Shown: positions 17,805 through 27,901, counted from the first letter of the stretch. The stretch: DNA of 64,000 bases from Trichocoleus sp. (GCA_036702865.1 DATNQD010000059.1:248001-312000), one strand, 5' to 3'. Translations and numbers: made by a program. Notes: generated by a model from the letters alone, not told the origin.

Positions 17805-19445
17805 CTACACTGCACCTTCAATAATAAATTCCAGTGCATGACTGCGGGGGTTGCCAAACTTCAGCTGAGTTCGTGAATGGATCGTCACTTCCTGGTGATG
17901 AACTTTGTGCCAGCCATTGGTATCAAGTACCCAGGTTCCATAACGCGATCGATCGCGCAGCAGATAAATTGGTTCATCTTCTTCTTCAGACGAATTGCGG
18001 CAAAAAATTTCAGCATGTTCACGTGACATGCCTACATGCTGCAAGATCACATCATTGCCTTCCCCTCGCCCGACTCGCATAATGCCACCGCGAAGCGACC
18101 AAACTTGAGTGGGTGTCACCACCGATCGCAAATAGGCGTTTGGCGTTTGGCGACCAAGCCAGCTTGCCGACTGATCCGGAATTTCAGTGACGCCTTCAGT
18201 AAAGGGACGAATTAACTCCCCGTTGAACTCCGGGTGCATATAGAGAATAGGCAGCGTCCAGGCAGGCTGATTGAACTTAAATAGAGTTAGGAGATGTTGA
18301 CGGGCAAGCGCAACTGCTTCATCAATGGGCGATCGACGAGCCAGTGCTTGAGCCAGTGCTTGAATAAAGCTGATTGCCTCCTGGTCTGTAATCGTGTCGC
18401 GCATCGCCAGGACTGCTGGCACACCGTGATGGATCAGCACTTCTGACAGGCTGCTGCGAGGAATAATCTGCTGATCGCGTTGGTCGGGCTGTGCGCCCCA
18501 GCAGGAATTGAAGACAGCTAGCTTAACCTGACAGCGAACTAAAACCTGTGCCAGTTCTGTGCCATTAATTGCTGCATCAGGACGGAGGAACAGTAGCCCG
18601 CCATCCGGAGCGGGTGCGCCATGTCCGCTGTAGAACAAAATGTTAAATAGCCCCGTTTCCAGAGCTTGGGTCAGTTCTGCGGGGGTGGGCTGAATCAGGG
18701 TTGTTACCTGACAGGGCGCAGTAGAGCCATAAGAATCAATATCTGTGGCGCTCTCCAGAACCTTTGAGAGGGCATCTGCTTCTTGCTCCAGCGCCAACCG
18801 AGAACCAGGAATGAGCGAAGGGTCATTTGCGCCGACATCAGAATCTTGCCCCTGAACCAGCAAAATGTTCAAGAACTGATCCGATCGCAGCGGCGGCAAT
18901 GGATCGACATCGCTAGTGGTGCGGCTAAATAAAAGCTGTTGACTGAGAGAAACTGCCTGCCTGCCGGGTTGAGGCTGCATAATCTCCCAGGGAAGCTCAA
19001 TTATGTTTGGGTCTCGAATTTCAATTCGCAACCGTAAAGGACGACCCTGCCCCATTGCAATGCCCTGGCTTTGGCTAAAGCTGCCTTGAATTGAACCATC
19101 AAATACCCACTGCCAGAGGCTGACCCCCAAACTTTGCATCAAGCGAGCGCTATAGGGAGCCGCCGGACCTGATGCAGGGGGCAGCGTTACTTCTGGGCTG
19201 GTAAAAAATTCTGGTAGCGGTGGAAAGTCGTGAGCAGGGGGAACATGGGGAACACTCGGCAATCGACGAGACGGGAAAAAACTCTGCCAAGCTTGCCAAA
19301 CAGCCGTTAGTGATTGTGACCACAGTCGATCATGGTGAACATATCCCCCTGGATAGGGAGCCTGCCACACCCAAACGGCGTAGTGCTGCGGCTCGGCAGC
19401 CGTTAAGTGCGTGATCGCTAAACTGAGACAGGGATGGTCAGGCAT
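17805..19445 (-). CDS. CHAT-domain (caspase-like) protease with C-terminal FHA domain
   Basis: This 546-residue protein has a CHAT domain at about residues 190-400. The catalytic dyad is visible as His275 in FYSGHGAP and Cys315 in FNSCWGAQ. An FHA domain spans about 440-546, with GR at 459-460, SREH at 474-477 and DRSRYGTWV. The N-terminal 180 residues include the LPWEIMQPQ motif usual before CHAT cores. CHAT proteases cut partner proteins in several bacterial systems, and the FHA domain should bind phosphothreonine. The PP2C phosphatase gene immediately upstream on the same strand suggests phospho-control. The target is unknown. Confidence 0.9.
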   Translation of the reverse strand: MPDHPCLSLAITHLTAAEPQHYAVWVWQAPYPGGYVHHDRLWSQSLTAVWQAWQSFFPSRRLPSVPHVPPAHDFPPLPEFFTSPEVTLPPASGPAAPYSARLMQSLGVSLWQWVFDGSIQGSFSQSQGIAMGQGRPLRLRIEIRDPNIIELPWEIMQPQPGRQAVSLSQQLLFSRTTSDVDPLPPLRSDQFLNILLVQGQDSDVGANDPSLIPGSRLALEQEADALSKVLESATDIDSYGSTAPCQVTTLIQPTPAELTQALETGLFNILFYSGHGAPAPDGGLLFLRPDAAINGTELAQVLVRCQVKLAVFNSCWGAQPDQRDQQIIPRSSLSEVLIHHGVPAVLAMRDTITDQEAISFIQALAQALARRSPIDEAVALARQHLLTLFKFNQPAWTLPILYMHPEFNGELIRPFTEGVTEIPDQSASWLGRQTPNAYLRSVVTPTQVWSLRGGIMRVGRGEGNDVILQHVGMSREHAEIFCRNSSEEEDEPIYLLRDRSRYGTWVLDTNGWHKVHHQEVTIHSRTQLKFGNPRSHALEFIIEGAV

Positions 19446-19582
19446 TGAGAGCGACGAAATTCAAAACCCAGCGAGGTATTAGTGCAAAACGTACCTTTAT
19501 CAGTCTATCTGGTCTGGCTCATGCCGTTGAACGGGATTTTTAATCCTAGTGAGTAGAAAAAGCAGAAATGGAGTAAATCGAG

Positions 19583-22033
19583 CTAACTAGAAGGACTGGC
19601 TGTTGGAGTAGGCTGGGCGGGAGTAGGCTGGGCAGGAGTAGGCTGGGCGGGAGTAGGTTGGACACAGGCTCTGCGCTGAGCATCAGATTGATTTGGGATG
19701 AGCGTTACGATCGGCAGCAGGTTTCCTTCTTCAATCCAACCAATTTGCCCAGGTAGGATAGTGGGAAGCGGGCTGGTCGGAGTGGCTTCGGGGGAGGTGG
19801 GGGAAGCCGCAGAAGAATTGCTGGAACCAGGAGCAGGAGCCTCTGGCGTAGAGCAAACCCGCAGTTGCACCCATTGATCTTGAGCCGTTGCACCTTGTTT
19901 GCTAACTACTTCTAAGACTGTACCTGGGAAAATTCTGCCCAAAGAGACAGCAGGTTCGGCTGGGGGTAGTGCTGGATCAGTCACAGCAGCAGGGCGGGAT
20001 TGCAAAACAGGGACGATCGCCGCAGTTCCGCTTGGCGTCTGAGCAGGCTGCACCTGAAGCAACGAACTAATTTCGAGAGCAGTAAGCGGTGAGGTAGACG
20101 GAGTGGGGCTGACAGGAACCGAGCTTTGCAGAGGGCTTGGATCGGTACGAGTAGCAGTGCGATTGAAGCGGCTAAACAGATCAGGAAACAGCTCAGGAAA
20201 CAGAAAATAACTGAGTCCGGCAGCGACACCCAGCAGCGCCACAATTCCCAGAAGCAAGGGCAGGAGCCGGGGCTGCGTAGAGGGGGGTGAAATGATGCGC
20301 GTCTTCTCAGTTGAGTGACTCGATAGCGGGACAGTGCTGGTTCTTGGATCTGAGTTAAGTGGTGCGACGACTGCAGTTGCAGATTGGGGAGGGAGGGTGG
20401 TGGGTTGTTCGATCGATGGCAAATCGGGCAAAGTGGGAATTGGGTGGCTGTCTTTCACCTGGCAATAGATTAGCCCCACGGTGACATTGTCATAACCGTT
20501 GCGAGTGTTGCCGATTTCGATCAATCGATGACCGATCGTCAATAAATCAGTTTTTCCATCCAGTAAGGGCAGAATCTCGGCTTCCCACGACTCCTCAACT
20601 CGATCGTTATCGCTCAGCCCATCTGAGCAGAGCAGAAAGATGCTGTCCTCATCCAGCAGAAAACGCTGCACGTTTGGGTAAAGCATCGAAGATGCACCCA
20701 TACCCAAGGCTTGAACAAGAGAGCCAGAACTTGGCTGCTGCAATGCCTGACGGTAGGAATTAAACCCTAGCCGCACTTCTCGTGACGCCACATCATCATC
20801 AACGGTAATTTGGTGGCAGCCCCAACGGGTAATCCAATAAGCACGGCTATCGCCAACATGAGTGACATAGAGTTCATGATTGCGAATCAGCCCCATCACC
20901 AGGGTTGTCCCCATCCGTTGTCGATCAAGCCGATTTTCGCTGTCGTTGCGTTCGCTAATCAAATCATTGGCAAGACAGGCAGCCCGTTCCAGTTCGATCG
21001 TTAGAGAGTTGGGGTCAAGTGATTCTGCCAGCAGCTCAGTTGCTCGTTGTTCCACCGCTTCGATCGCCAGATGGGAAGCCACATCACCGCCCTGATGTCC
21101 TCCAATGCCATCGCAGACGATCACAAGGGACGATTGATCTACCCGTTCAACCGTACCGCTGGCTGGGTAACAGGCATCTTCGTTCCGTTGACGAGTCGGT
21201 CCCTGATCTGTACGAGTGGCGATCTGAATTTGCCTTGTCTGGGATTGAGCAACCAGGGCAATGGCGCTGTCAAGTCGTTCGATTAAAATTTCGGAATTAT
21301 AAATCTGCTCCCCAATCAACTGCTGACAAAGTTGCTGTAAAAAACGCTGAAGTTCAGGTCGAGCATTCTCAATCCATTGGCTCCAGTACTGTCCAAGGTC
21401 AGTCAGAGTCGGGGTCGAACGACCAGCAGCGAAGTTAAGCTCTAAGATTCGCAGTAGCCCCCCTTCAACTCGAACCAAATCTGGAGTGAGCAGTGTTGCT
21501 GCAAGCTGTTCACTGCTTAAGGGTTGCCAGAGATTGGCAATTTGCCAGAGCCAGTGAAGCTGCCGCAGGGGTGGGGCTTGTTGCCAGGCAGATTCTAGCT
21601 GAGGAAAGATCTGAACATCGCTCTCGGTTGGCTCATCACCTGGATTGATGCCATGTTCAATTAAGCTATCGCGGAGATAGAGCGGTGCCTGATCGAGAAA
21701 AAGCAGTGTTGCTTCGGGTGTGGGTGAATCAAACTGGAGCCAGTCATAAACTTGGGGAATATGAAGCTGGTAAGGCGAGAGCCTTAAATAAGGCAAAAAC
21801 CAGTCTGGAACTTCAAAGAAGTTGGTGGGTGGTAATCCTGGTTTGGTATCGAGAAAAATGTGCGAACGCTTGCACAGAAACCGATCGGCGAGCAAATCAC
21901 CCGATCGATAAGCTGATGCATTTGCCCCCACTGCCCATAGGTACCGCCTGACCAGAGGGCTACGGCACTTCTGACAGAATCGGTGGTTTTCGGGGTTGGG
22001 AGCCTGACAAGCAGGGTTAGAACAGTAGAGCAT
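19583..22033 (-). CDS. Zinc-ribbon, PP2C phosphatase and membrane-anchored SH3-like multidomain protein
   Basis: This 816-residue protein begins with a zinc ribbon (C4, C9, C20, C23). A ~200-residue region (45-250) with some layout resembling a degenerate kinase lobe follows. A PP2C Ser/Thr phosphatase then spans about 270-525 with its metal motifs intact: DGIGG at 308-312, GDSRAYW at 394-400, SDGLSD at 470-475 and YDNVT at 514-518. A membrane segment (about 590-612) leads to a Pro/Ser/Thr-rich linker, a small SH3-like beta region (~695-780) and a C-terminal PTPAQ tandem repeat. The phosphatase should be cytoplasmic. It is encoded next to the CHAT-FHA gene and divergent from moxR. Confidence 0.9.
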   Translation of the reverse strand: MLYCSNPACQAPNPENHRFCQKCRSPLVRRYLWAVGANASAYRSGDLLADRFLCKRSHIFLDTKPGLPPTNFFEVPDWFLPYLRLSPYQLHIPQVYDWLQFDSPTPEATLLFLDQAPLYLRDSLIEHGINPGDEPTESDVQIFPQLESAWQQAPPLRQLHWLWQIANLWQPLSSEQLAATLLTPDLVRVEGGLLRILELNFAAGRSTPTLTDLGQYWSQWIENARPELQRFLQQLCQQLIGEQIYNSEILIERLDSAIALVAQSQTRQIQIATRTDQGPTRQRNEDACYPASGTVERVDQSSLVIVCDGIGGHQGGDVASHLAIEAVEQRATELLAESLDPNSLTIELERAACLANDLISERNDSENRLDRQRMGTTLVMGLIRNHELYVTHVGDSRAYWITRWGCHQITVDDDVASREVRLGFNSYRQALQQPSSGSLVQALGMGASSMLYPNVQRFLLDEDSIFLLCSDGLSDNDRVEESWEAEILPLLDGKTDLLTIGHRLIEIGNTRNGYDNVTVGLIYCQVKDSHPIPTLPDLPSIEQPTTLPPQSATAVVAPLNSDPRTSTVPLSSHSTEKTRIISPPSTQPRLLPLLLGIVALLGVAAGLSYFLFPELFPDLFSRFNRTATRTDPSPLQSSVPVSPTPSTSPLTALEISSLLQVQPAQTPSGTAAIVPVLQSRPAAVTDPALPPAEPAVSLGRIFPGTVLEVVSKQGATAQDQWVQLRVCSTPEAPAPGSSNSSAASPTSPEATPTSPLPTILPGQIGWIEEGNLLPIVTLIPNQSDAQRRACVQPTPAQPTPAQPTPAQPTPTASPSS
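19600..19662. repeat. 15-bp tandem repeat inside the PP2C gene
   Basis: Four near-identical copies of GTAGGCTGGGCGGGA lie in tandem and encode PTPAQ repeats at residues ~793-812 of the phosphatase protein. Copies differ by single bases (gcgggag/gcaggag). The unit is a multiple of three, so copy changes would keep the frame. Confidence 0.85.
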
Positions 22034-22173
22034 TGCTGCGGCGAATTAGATGAAGCCAGCGATACAGCAGTCCTATCAGGATATCTTAGACCCAGGAGCA
22101 AAGCGAACATGAAATCCTTTTTCAGAAATTTTCTGGCGCAAAATCCTTTATCCTCGACTCCCAATTTCCCACT

Positions 22174-23124
22174 GTGAACGATATTTACACAACTTTTATC
22201 CGTTTAAAAAACGCTTTGAGCCAAATTATCGTCGGGCAGTCTGCTCTGGTACAGGAGCTGTTAGTTGCCTTGCTGGCTGGGGGTCACGTCATTTTGGAAG
22301 GCGTTCCCGGAACCGGAAAGACCCTGGCTGTTAAAGCCATAGCGCGGCTTGTAGAAGCAGAGTTTCGTCGCATTCAACTAACGCCTGATGTTTTACCTTC
22401 CGATATTTTGGGCACCAATATTTTCGATTTCAACAGCCGTGAGTTTATTCTCAAGCCTGGTCCCATTTTTACCCAGATTTTATTGGCAGACGAAATCAAC
22501 CGAACGCCGCCCAAAACGCAGGCTGCCTTGCTAGAGGCAATGGAGGAACAGCAGGTGACTCTGGACGGAGAAAGCTTGCCTTTGTCCCCGTTGTTCTGGG
22601 TCATTGCGACTCAAAACCCGCTGGAGTTTGAAGGAACCTATCCGCTGCCAGAAGCCCAGCTCGATCGCTTCCTGTTTAAGCTGCTGGTCGATTATCCAGA
22701 GGCAGGAGCCGAGAAACAAATGCTGCTGAACGCTCAGGCAGGTTTGCAAACCAAGCGGCTCGATCTGGAAACCCTAAAGCCGATCGCTACTGTAGAACAG
22801 ATTATTGCTGCTAGAGAAGAAGTCCGATCGGTGCGGGTAGCAGAACCGCTGGTTGACTATTTGCTGGCCTTGGTGCAGCGAACTCGACAGCATCCTGATC
22901 TCATTTTAGGCGCTTCGCCGCGATCGGCAGTGGCATGGCTGCAAGCAAGCAAAGCCCATGCCTGGTTATCTGCTCGAGATTATGCGACTCCTGATGACGT
23001 GAAGGCGGTTGCTCAGCCGCTCCTGCGACATCGATTGATTTTGCGTCCAGAAACACAGCTCGATGGGCTGGTCGTGGAGAGTGTGATTATGTCGCTGTTA
23101 GGGCAGGTGGCAGTCCCAAGGTAA
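22174..23124 (+). CDS. MoxR-family AAA+ ATPase
   Basis: This 316-residue ATPase has Walker A GVPGTGKT (residues 43-50), Walker B LLADEINRTPPKTQAALLEAMEE (shown in part), sensor 1 WVIATQNP and a C-terminal lid with ILGASPRSAVAWL. MoxR proteins act as chaperones that load or activate partner proteins, usually with VWA-type partners. The next gene is a DUF58 protein, which is the classic pairing. It starts with GTG at 22174 and is divergent from the PP2C gene across 140 bp, so the two promoters share that gap. Confidence 0.93.
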   Translation: MNDIYTTFIRLKNALSQIIVGQSALVQELLVALLAGGHVILEGVPGTGKTLAVKAIARLVEAEFRRIQLTPDVLPSDILGTNIFDFNSREFILKPGPIFTQILLADEINRTPPKTQAALLEAMEEQQVTLDGESLPLSPLFWVIATQNPLEFEGTYPLPEAQLDRFLFKLLVDYPEAGAEKQMLLNAQAGLQTKRLDLETLKPIATVEQIIAAREEVRSVRVAEPLVDYLLALVQRTRQHPDLILGASPRSAVAWLQASKAHAWLSARDYATPDDVKAVAQPLLRHRLILRPETQLDGLVVESVIMSLLGQVAVPR

Positions 23125-23159
23125 GGAGAGGGGAAGGGGAAGTGCTAGGGGGGATAAAA

Positions 23160-24485
23160 ATGGTTCCTGCGGGGCGAGTTTACTGGGGATTGCTGCTGGG
23201 GTTAGTAGGGTCGTTGGGGATAGCGATCGGGGGAGATTCTTTCTCATCAGCAGCATTGGAAGTGGCGCTGGGGCTGCTGCTTCTCTGGGATGGGGGATTG
23301 TTGATGGCGATGGTCTGGGATGGGAGGCAGGCGCGAGCAAACCCAGTGCGGGTAACGCGGCAGTTGGCGGCTCGGCTGTCGATCGGGCGAGAGAACGGGG
23401 TAACGTTGCGGGTAGAAACAGGAGATCGATCAGCAACGGTGCAGATCCGTGATTTTTATCCCTTAGAGTTTGAGGCGCAGCCAGAGATGCTGTTTGTCAC
23501 CTTGCCGCCCCACGCTCAGCAAGATCTCACTTATACAGTGTTGCCACGACAACGGGGCAAGTATACCTGGAGCAAGATTCAGGTGCGGCAACGGGGAGCT
23601 TGGGGGTTGGCTTGGAGCGAGCAATTCATAACTCAGGCACAAACGATCGCAGTCTATCCAGATTTGCTAGGGCTACGATCGCTCTCAGTCCGGCTAACGC
23701 TGCAAATGGCAGGAAATCTGCGACGAATCCAGCGATCGGGGACGGGCACAGAATTTGCGGAACTGCGAGAATACAGCACTGGAGATGATCCCCGTTTGAT
23801 TGACTGGAAGGCAACGGCGCGGCGCAGTCGGCTTTTGTTGCGCGTTTTGGAACCAGAACAGGAACAAACTCTGATTATTTTGCTCGATCGCGGTCGATTG
23901 ATGACGGCTCAAGTCCGGGGACTGGCTCGATTTGACTGGGGCTTGAATGCAGCACTGGCGTTGGCACTAGCAGGATTACATCGGGGCGATCGCGTGGGCA
24001 TTGGTGTATTCGATCGACAGATGCATCTCTGGATTCCACCCGAAAGAGGACAGCGACAACTGCCTCGCCTGATTGAGCAAGTCACGCCAATTCAGCCCGT
24101 TCTGCAAGAGCCAGATTATTTAGGAGCCGTGAGCACTGTGACGCGACAGCAAACCCGTCGGGCTCTGGTGGTACTGCTCACAGATATCATCGATAAAACC
24201 GCTTCAGCAGAGCTACTGGGGGCAATGGGACATCTTGCGCCCCGCTATTTACCTTTCTGTGTGACGCTCCGCGATCCGCAGGTCGATCGACAGGCGCAAA
24301 CCTTTACCCCTGAAGTGGACAGCACATACAGCCGAGCCGTTGCCCTGGATCTCCTGGCACAGCGACAGGTGGCTTTTTCAAGCCTCAAACAGAAGGGCGT
24401 TTTGGTTTTGGACGCGCCTGCTCATCAGGTCACAGAATCACTGGTCGATCGCTATCTCCAGCTAAAAGCTCGAAGTTTGCTGTAG
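23160..24485 (+). CDS. DUF58 (VWA-like) protein
   Basis: This 441-residue protein has two N-terminal hydrophobic segments (about 8-25 and 30-50), a beta-rich region, and the DUF58 core. The motif EFAELREYSTGDDPRLIDWK (near residue 205) is diagnostic. A VWA-like fold follows (LIILLDRGRLM). It is the usual partner of MoxR, 36 bp downstream of it on the same strand. I use the ATG at 23160, which follows a GGGGGG site; a GTG at 23142 would add six residues. Confidence 0.9.
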   Translation: MVPAGRVYWGLLLGLVGSLGIAIGGDSFSSAALEVALGLLLLWDGGLLMAMVWDGRQARANPVRVTRQLAARLSIGRENGVTLRVETGDRSATVQIRDFYPLEFEAQPEMLFVTLPPHAQQDLTYTVLPRQRGKYTWSKIQVRQRGAWGLAWSEQFITQAQTIAVYPDLLGLRSLSVRLTLQMAGNLRRIQRSGTGTEFAELREYSTGDDPRLIDWKATARRSRLLLRVLEPEQEQTLIILLDRGRLMTAQVRGLARFDWGLNAALALALAGLHRGDRVGIGVFDRQMHLWIPPERGQRQLPRLIEQVTPIQPVLQEPDYLGAVSTVTRQQTRRALVVLLTDIIDKTASAELLGAMGHLAPRYLPFCVTLRDPQVDRQAQTFTPEVDSTYSRAVALDLLAQRQVAFSSLKQKGVLVLDAPAHQVTESLVDRYLQLKARSLL

Positions 24486-24508
24486 AAGGGCGTCGGGGAT
24501 AGAGAAGA

Positions 24509-25903
24509 TCAAGCCAGCCGTTGACGGGCGGCAGTAAGTGCTTGTCTAACCTGCTCAAAACCAGTGCCGCCGTAGCTGTTCCGGGCAGATACTACCTGAC
24601 GTGGCGCGATCGCTTCGTAAATATCTGCCTCAAATGCTGGATGAATTGCTTGCCACTCTTCCAGGGTCAGGTCTTTGAGCAGCTTACTGGAAGCCAGAGA
24701 AGTTTTGACCACTTTGCCGACCATGTTATAGGCTTCGCGGAACGGTATGCCTTTGGCTGCAAGATAGTCTGCAACATCTGTGGCATTGGAAAAGTCTTCG
24801 GTGACAGCACTGTTAAGGCGATCGGTGCGAAACTCTAAGCCTTCCTGCATCAAAATTGTCATTGCTTCCAGGCAAGCCTGTACAGTTTTGACGGCATCAA
24901 ATAAGGCTTCTTTGTCTTCTTGCAAATCTTTGTTATACGCGAGAGGCAGCCCTTTCATTAGCACCAGCAGCGCCTGAAGATGCCCGAAGACCCGTCCTGT
25001 TTTGCCACGCACCAGCTCTGGCACATCTGGATTTTTCTTCTGCGGCATAATGCTCGATCCGGTAGAGCAGCTGTCATTAAGGGTGACAAAGCGAAATTCT
25101 TCTGATGCCCACAGAATAACTTCTTCAGACAAGCGCGACAGATGCACCATGATTAAACTAGCGGCACAGAGAAACTCGATCGCAAAGTCTCGATCGCTGA
25201 CCCCATCCAGGCTGTTGGCATAAACACGACCAAATCCAAGCAGTCCGGCGGAGTAGTGGCGATCGATCGGAAACGTTGTGCCAGCTAACGCTCCCGAACC
25301 CAGTGGCAAAATATCGACCCGCCGATACACATCGCCAAGCCGTTCCCAGTCTCGGTTTGCCATCTCGATATACGCCAGCAAATGATGCGCCAGGCTGAGC
25401 GGTTGTGCTCGCTGCAGGTGCGTATAGCCAGGAATCAGCGTTTCAATGTTTTGCTCTGCTAGTTCCAATAAAACCGTTTGAAACTGGCACAACTGTTCCC
25501 GGATCTGCTGGATTTGCTCTCGCAAATAAAGACGGGTGTCTGTGCCCACCTGATCATTGCGCGATCGGGCGGTATGCAGCTTTTTCCCAACATCTCCGAC
25601 AATTTCGGTCAGCCTGCGCTCGACGGCAAAGTGAACATCTTCGGCGTCAATTCCTGGTCTAAAGAAACCCTGGCGATATTCCTGCCGAACTTGCTCTAGC
25701 CCTGAGACGAGCTTTTCACCTTCCTCAGCGGAAAGAATGCCTGTCTTTGCCAGCATTCGGGCATGAGCCTGAGAACCAGTCAAGTCATACTCAATGAGTT
25801 CAATGTCAAAACTAATGCTGGCATTAAAGCGAGCAATTGCCGGATGCAAGGCAGTTTCAAATCGTTGGCTCCAGGTTTGGGAGGAGGGCGGTGTATTCGT
25901 CAA
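24509..25903 (-). CDS. argH: Argininosuccinate lyase
   Basis: This ~464-residue enzyme splits argininosuccinate to arginine and fumarate, the last step of arginine synthesis. Family motifs seen: [11 protein letters not shown] at the N-terminus, [26 protein letters not shown], and the signature loop [12 protein letters not shown] with the catalytic Ser. No ATG is available at the right place. I chose TTG at 25903 because AGGTGAG lies at proper spacing before it and the protein then begins [14 protein letters not shown], as family members do. TTG at 25921 and GTG at 25912 are the alternatives. Confidence 0.95.
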   Translation of the reverse strand: MTNTPPSSQTWSQRFETALHPAIARFNASISFDIELIEYDLTGSQAHARMLAKTGILSAEEGEKLVSGLEQVRQEYRQGFFRPGIDAEDVHFAVERRLTEIVGDVGKKLHTARSRNDQVGTDTRLYLREQIQQIREQLCQFQTVLLELAEQNIETLIPGYTHLQRAQPLSLAHHLLAYIEMANRDWERLGDVYRRVDILPLGSGALAGTTFPIDRHYSAGLLGFGRVYANSLDGVSDRDFAIEFLCAASLIMVHLSRLSEEVILWASEEFRFVTLNDSCSTGSSIMPQKKNPDVPELVRGKTGRVFGHLQALLVLMKGLPLAYNKDLQEDKEALFDAVKTVQACLEAMTILMQEGLEFRTDRLNSAVTEDFSNATDVADYLAAKGIPFREAYNMVGKVVKTSLASSKLLKDLTLEEWQAIHPAFEADIYEAIAPRQVVSARNSYGGTGFEQVRQALTAARQRLA

Positions 25904-26016
25904 GCTACTCACCTGATGCAATGGAAACGATGCTATTTTATAGCGTTCCTTCCCTTGATAGATGTTTCAGCGCGACGAATTTTGTCATTCTTTGACCCAC
26001 TCATTCCCGTTGAGGC

Positions 26017-26292
26017 TCAACCGTAGCTTGTTAAGCCCCGAATGATGTAGCCCACAATCAGCCCGATCAATAATGCCCAGACTTGTCCGGACTTAATAAA
26101 GTTATTGAGAATGGTGCGCGTTCCCTTAAAGACATCCGTATCAAATGTTTGAGCCAGATGGGGGTCGATTGACAGATCAAAGGGAAGCTGTCCAAGAATC
26201 GTTTGGCTCAAATCACTTCCGGCAGAAAGCTGCCACAGCGAGGTATCTGAGAGCCAGGGAGTTGCATGTTCAATGAGATGAATTACGGTCAT
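26017..26292 (-). CDS. Small membrane protein, function unknown
   Basis: This 91-residue protein has a polar N-terminal part (HLIEHATPWLSDTSLW) and one hydrophobic segment near the C-terminus (about residues 68-87, VWALLIGLIVGYIIRGL), so it is probably tail-anchored. I use the ATG at 26292; a start at 26337 would add 15 residues. It sits between argH and the SpoIIE-type phosphatase gene on the same strand. I do not recognise a family. Confidence 0.65.
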   Translation of the reverse strand: MTVIHLIEHATPWLSDTSLWQLSAGSDLSQTILGQLPFDLSIDPHLAQTFDTDVFKGTRTILNNFIKSGQVWALLIGLIVGYIIRGLTSYG

Positions 26293-26428
26293 GCTAAATG
26301 AACCCTCACACAATATTGGTTTGAGGCTTGTCGCCAATCGACCTTAGTTTGCCACAGTTCCTACAGAATAAACTCTGAATCAATCAGGAATTTAGCGATT
26401 TGTCATATGGATTTATCAATGTGTTGGG

Positions 26429-27901
26429 TCAATCGGCTGCTTCTGGCTGAACCTGCATCACAATCAAGGTCATATCATCTTCGTTGTGGCGATCGACCCC
26501 GATAAACCGTTGTACCTGCTCATACAGGTATTCCAAGATTGCATTTGGGCTTTCGCAGTGACGGCAAGCCCACTGAAAATGACGCGTGAGATTCTCTTCA
26601 TCAAAGCGTTCGCCTTGCTGGTTTGCTGCGTCCGTGAAGCCATCAGTGTAATAGATAATCGTGTCCCCGGGTTGAAGCTGCACCTGGGTTTCGTAGTACT
26701 TGTTGTCCATATCCAGCCCAATCAGCATTCCCAGCGTGTCGAGTCGTTTGATAGTTCCAGTCGATGCCTGCCAGAGCAAGGGAGGATTATGAGCAGCGTT
26801 ACTAAAGGAGAGGGTGCGGGTTTCGCTGTCATATTCAGAGTAGAACAGCGTCACAAACCGGTTGGAGTTTTCCAGATCCGCATACATCACATGGTTCAGG
26901 TGCTGCAAAATTTTTGAAGGTGAGTGGGCGTTGAGCACTTCTGCCCGCAGCATTCCCCGCAGCATGGTCATGATTAGTCCGGCAGGGACGCCTTTGCCCA
27001 TGACATCCCCGATCGCTACACTCCAGCGACCTGCCTCAACCTTGCCCGATTTGGTTCGGCGGATCTGGTCATAGTTAGCAGGAATGAAATCATAGTAGTC
27101 TCCGCCCACCCGACTAGCGGTTTTACAGCGAGCCGCTAATTCCAGACCATCAATTTTCGGGCACTGACGCGGCAATAGCTGAAGCTGAATCTCTGCCCCA
27201 ATTTCCAGTTCTCGATCGAGCCTTTCTTTCTTACGGAGTTCTACCGTTAGCTCATCGTTTTCGATCGCCACTGCTGTTTGGTCTGCCACCAGGCGCACGA
27301 GCTTTTGGCGCGTATCTGTCCAGGCATATTCCGGTTCGCGGCTGAATACATAGAGCCGACCCCGCTCTACATTTTTCGTCAGGATAGCAGTGCCAAATAA
27401 ATGCACCGAAGACCCAAGGAAGGTATTGACGTGATAATCCAGAGCTGCTGTACGGCTGGGGAAGGGAGCTAGCTTGCCATTTTGGTTGGGATTTGCAGCG
27501 GCAGCAGTCAGTTGGCGGGTAGCAGCTTCGATCGCAATTCGTACATCCTGACATTGATTATCCTGACAGTGCAGCCGTTCCAGGCGCATTTGCCCATTGG
27601 GTTTAAACAGCACCAATGCACCGCCATCAGCGTCCGTTACTCTCGCTGCAATCAGGGGAGTTAGCTCTAGAAATTGATTTAAGTTCTTGAAACTGCGGAG
27701 TGCAAACCCTAAAGAACTCAGTAAGTCCTGAATTTTAGTCTGCTCCCGGTGCAGGCGAGACACCAGTTCCTTGAGGGCAAAGACAGGTGTAATGTCTGCT
27801 GGCGTTGAGTCACCAGTGAAATCGGGCGGTTGGGAAGGCTGTCGAGGAACAGGCACAGCAGTCATCAACGTAGAGGTAGGATCAGGTGGGCGAACAGACA
27901 C
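26429..27901 (-). CDS. GAF domain and SpoIIE/RsbU-type PP2C phosphatase
   Basis: This 490-residue protein has a short coiled region, a GAF domain (about residues 60-215) and a SpoIIE-type PP2C domain (about 240-485). Motifs include GGDYYDFIP, GDVMGKGVPAGLIMTMLRG and YYTDGFTDAANQQGE. Such proteins dephosphorylate anti-anti-sigma factors (RsbV or SpoIIAA type) in response to a signal bound by GAF. No STAS or RsbW-like kinase gene is nearby. The frame opens at GTG 27901; an ATG 12 codons in (27865) is possible. Confidence 0.88.
   Translation of the reverse strand: MSVRPPDPTSTLMTAVPVPRQPSQPPDFTGDSTPADITPVFALKELVSRLHREQTKIQDLLSSLGFALRSFKNLNQFLELTPLIAARVTDADGGALVLFKPNGQMRLERLHCQDNQCQDVRIAIEAATRQLTAAAANPNQNGKLAPFPSRTAALDYHVNTFLGSSVHLFGTAILTKNVERGRLYVFSREPEYAWTDTRQKLVRLVADQTAVAIENDELTVELRKKERLDRELEIGAEIQLQLLPRQCPKIDGLELAARCKTASRVGGDYYDFIPANYDQIRRTKSGKVEAGRWSVAIGDVMGKGVPAGLIMTMLRGMLRAEVLNAHSPSKILQHLNHVMYADLENSNRFVTLFYSEYDSETRTLSFSNAAHNPPLLWQASTGTIKRLDTLGMLIGLDMDNKYYETQVQLQPGDTIIYYTDGFTDAANQQGERFDEENLTRHFQWACRHCESPNAILEYLYEQVQRFIGVDRHNEDDMTLIVMQVQPEAAD

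Noticed and set aside
19541-19556. Hairpin GGGATTTTTAATCC near the end of the phosphatase gene
   Set aside because: Short stem, and no T-tract in the direction of transcription.
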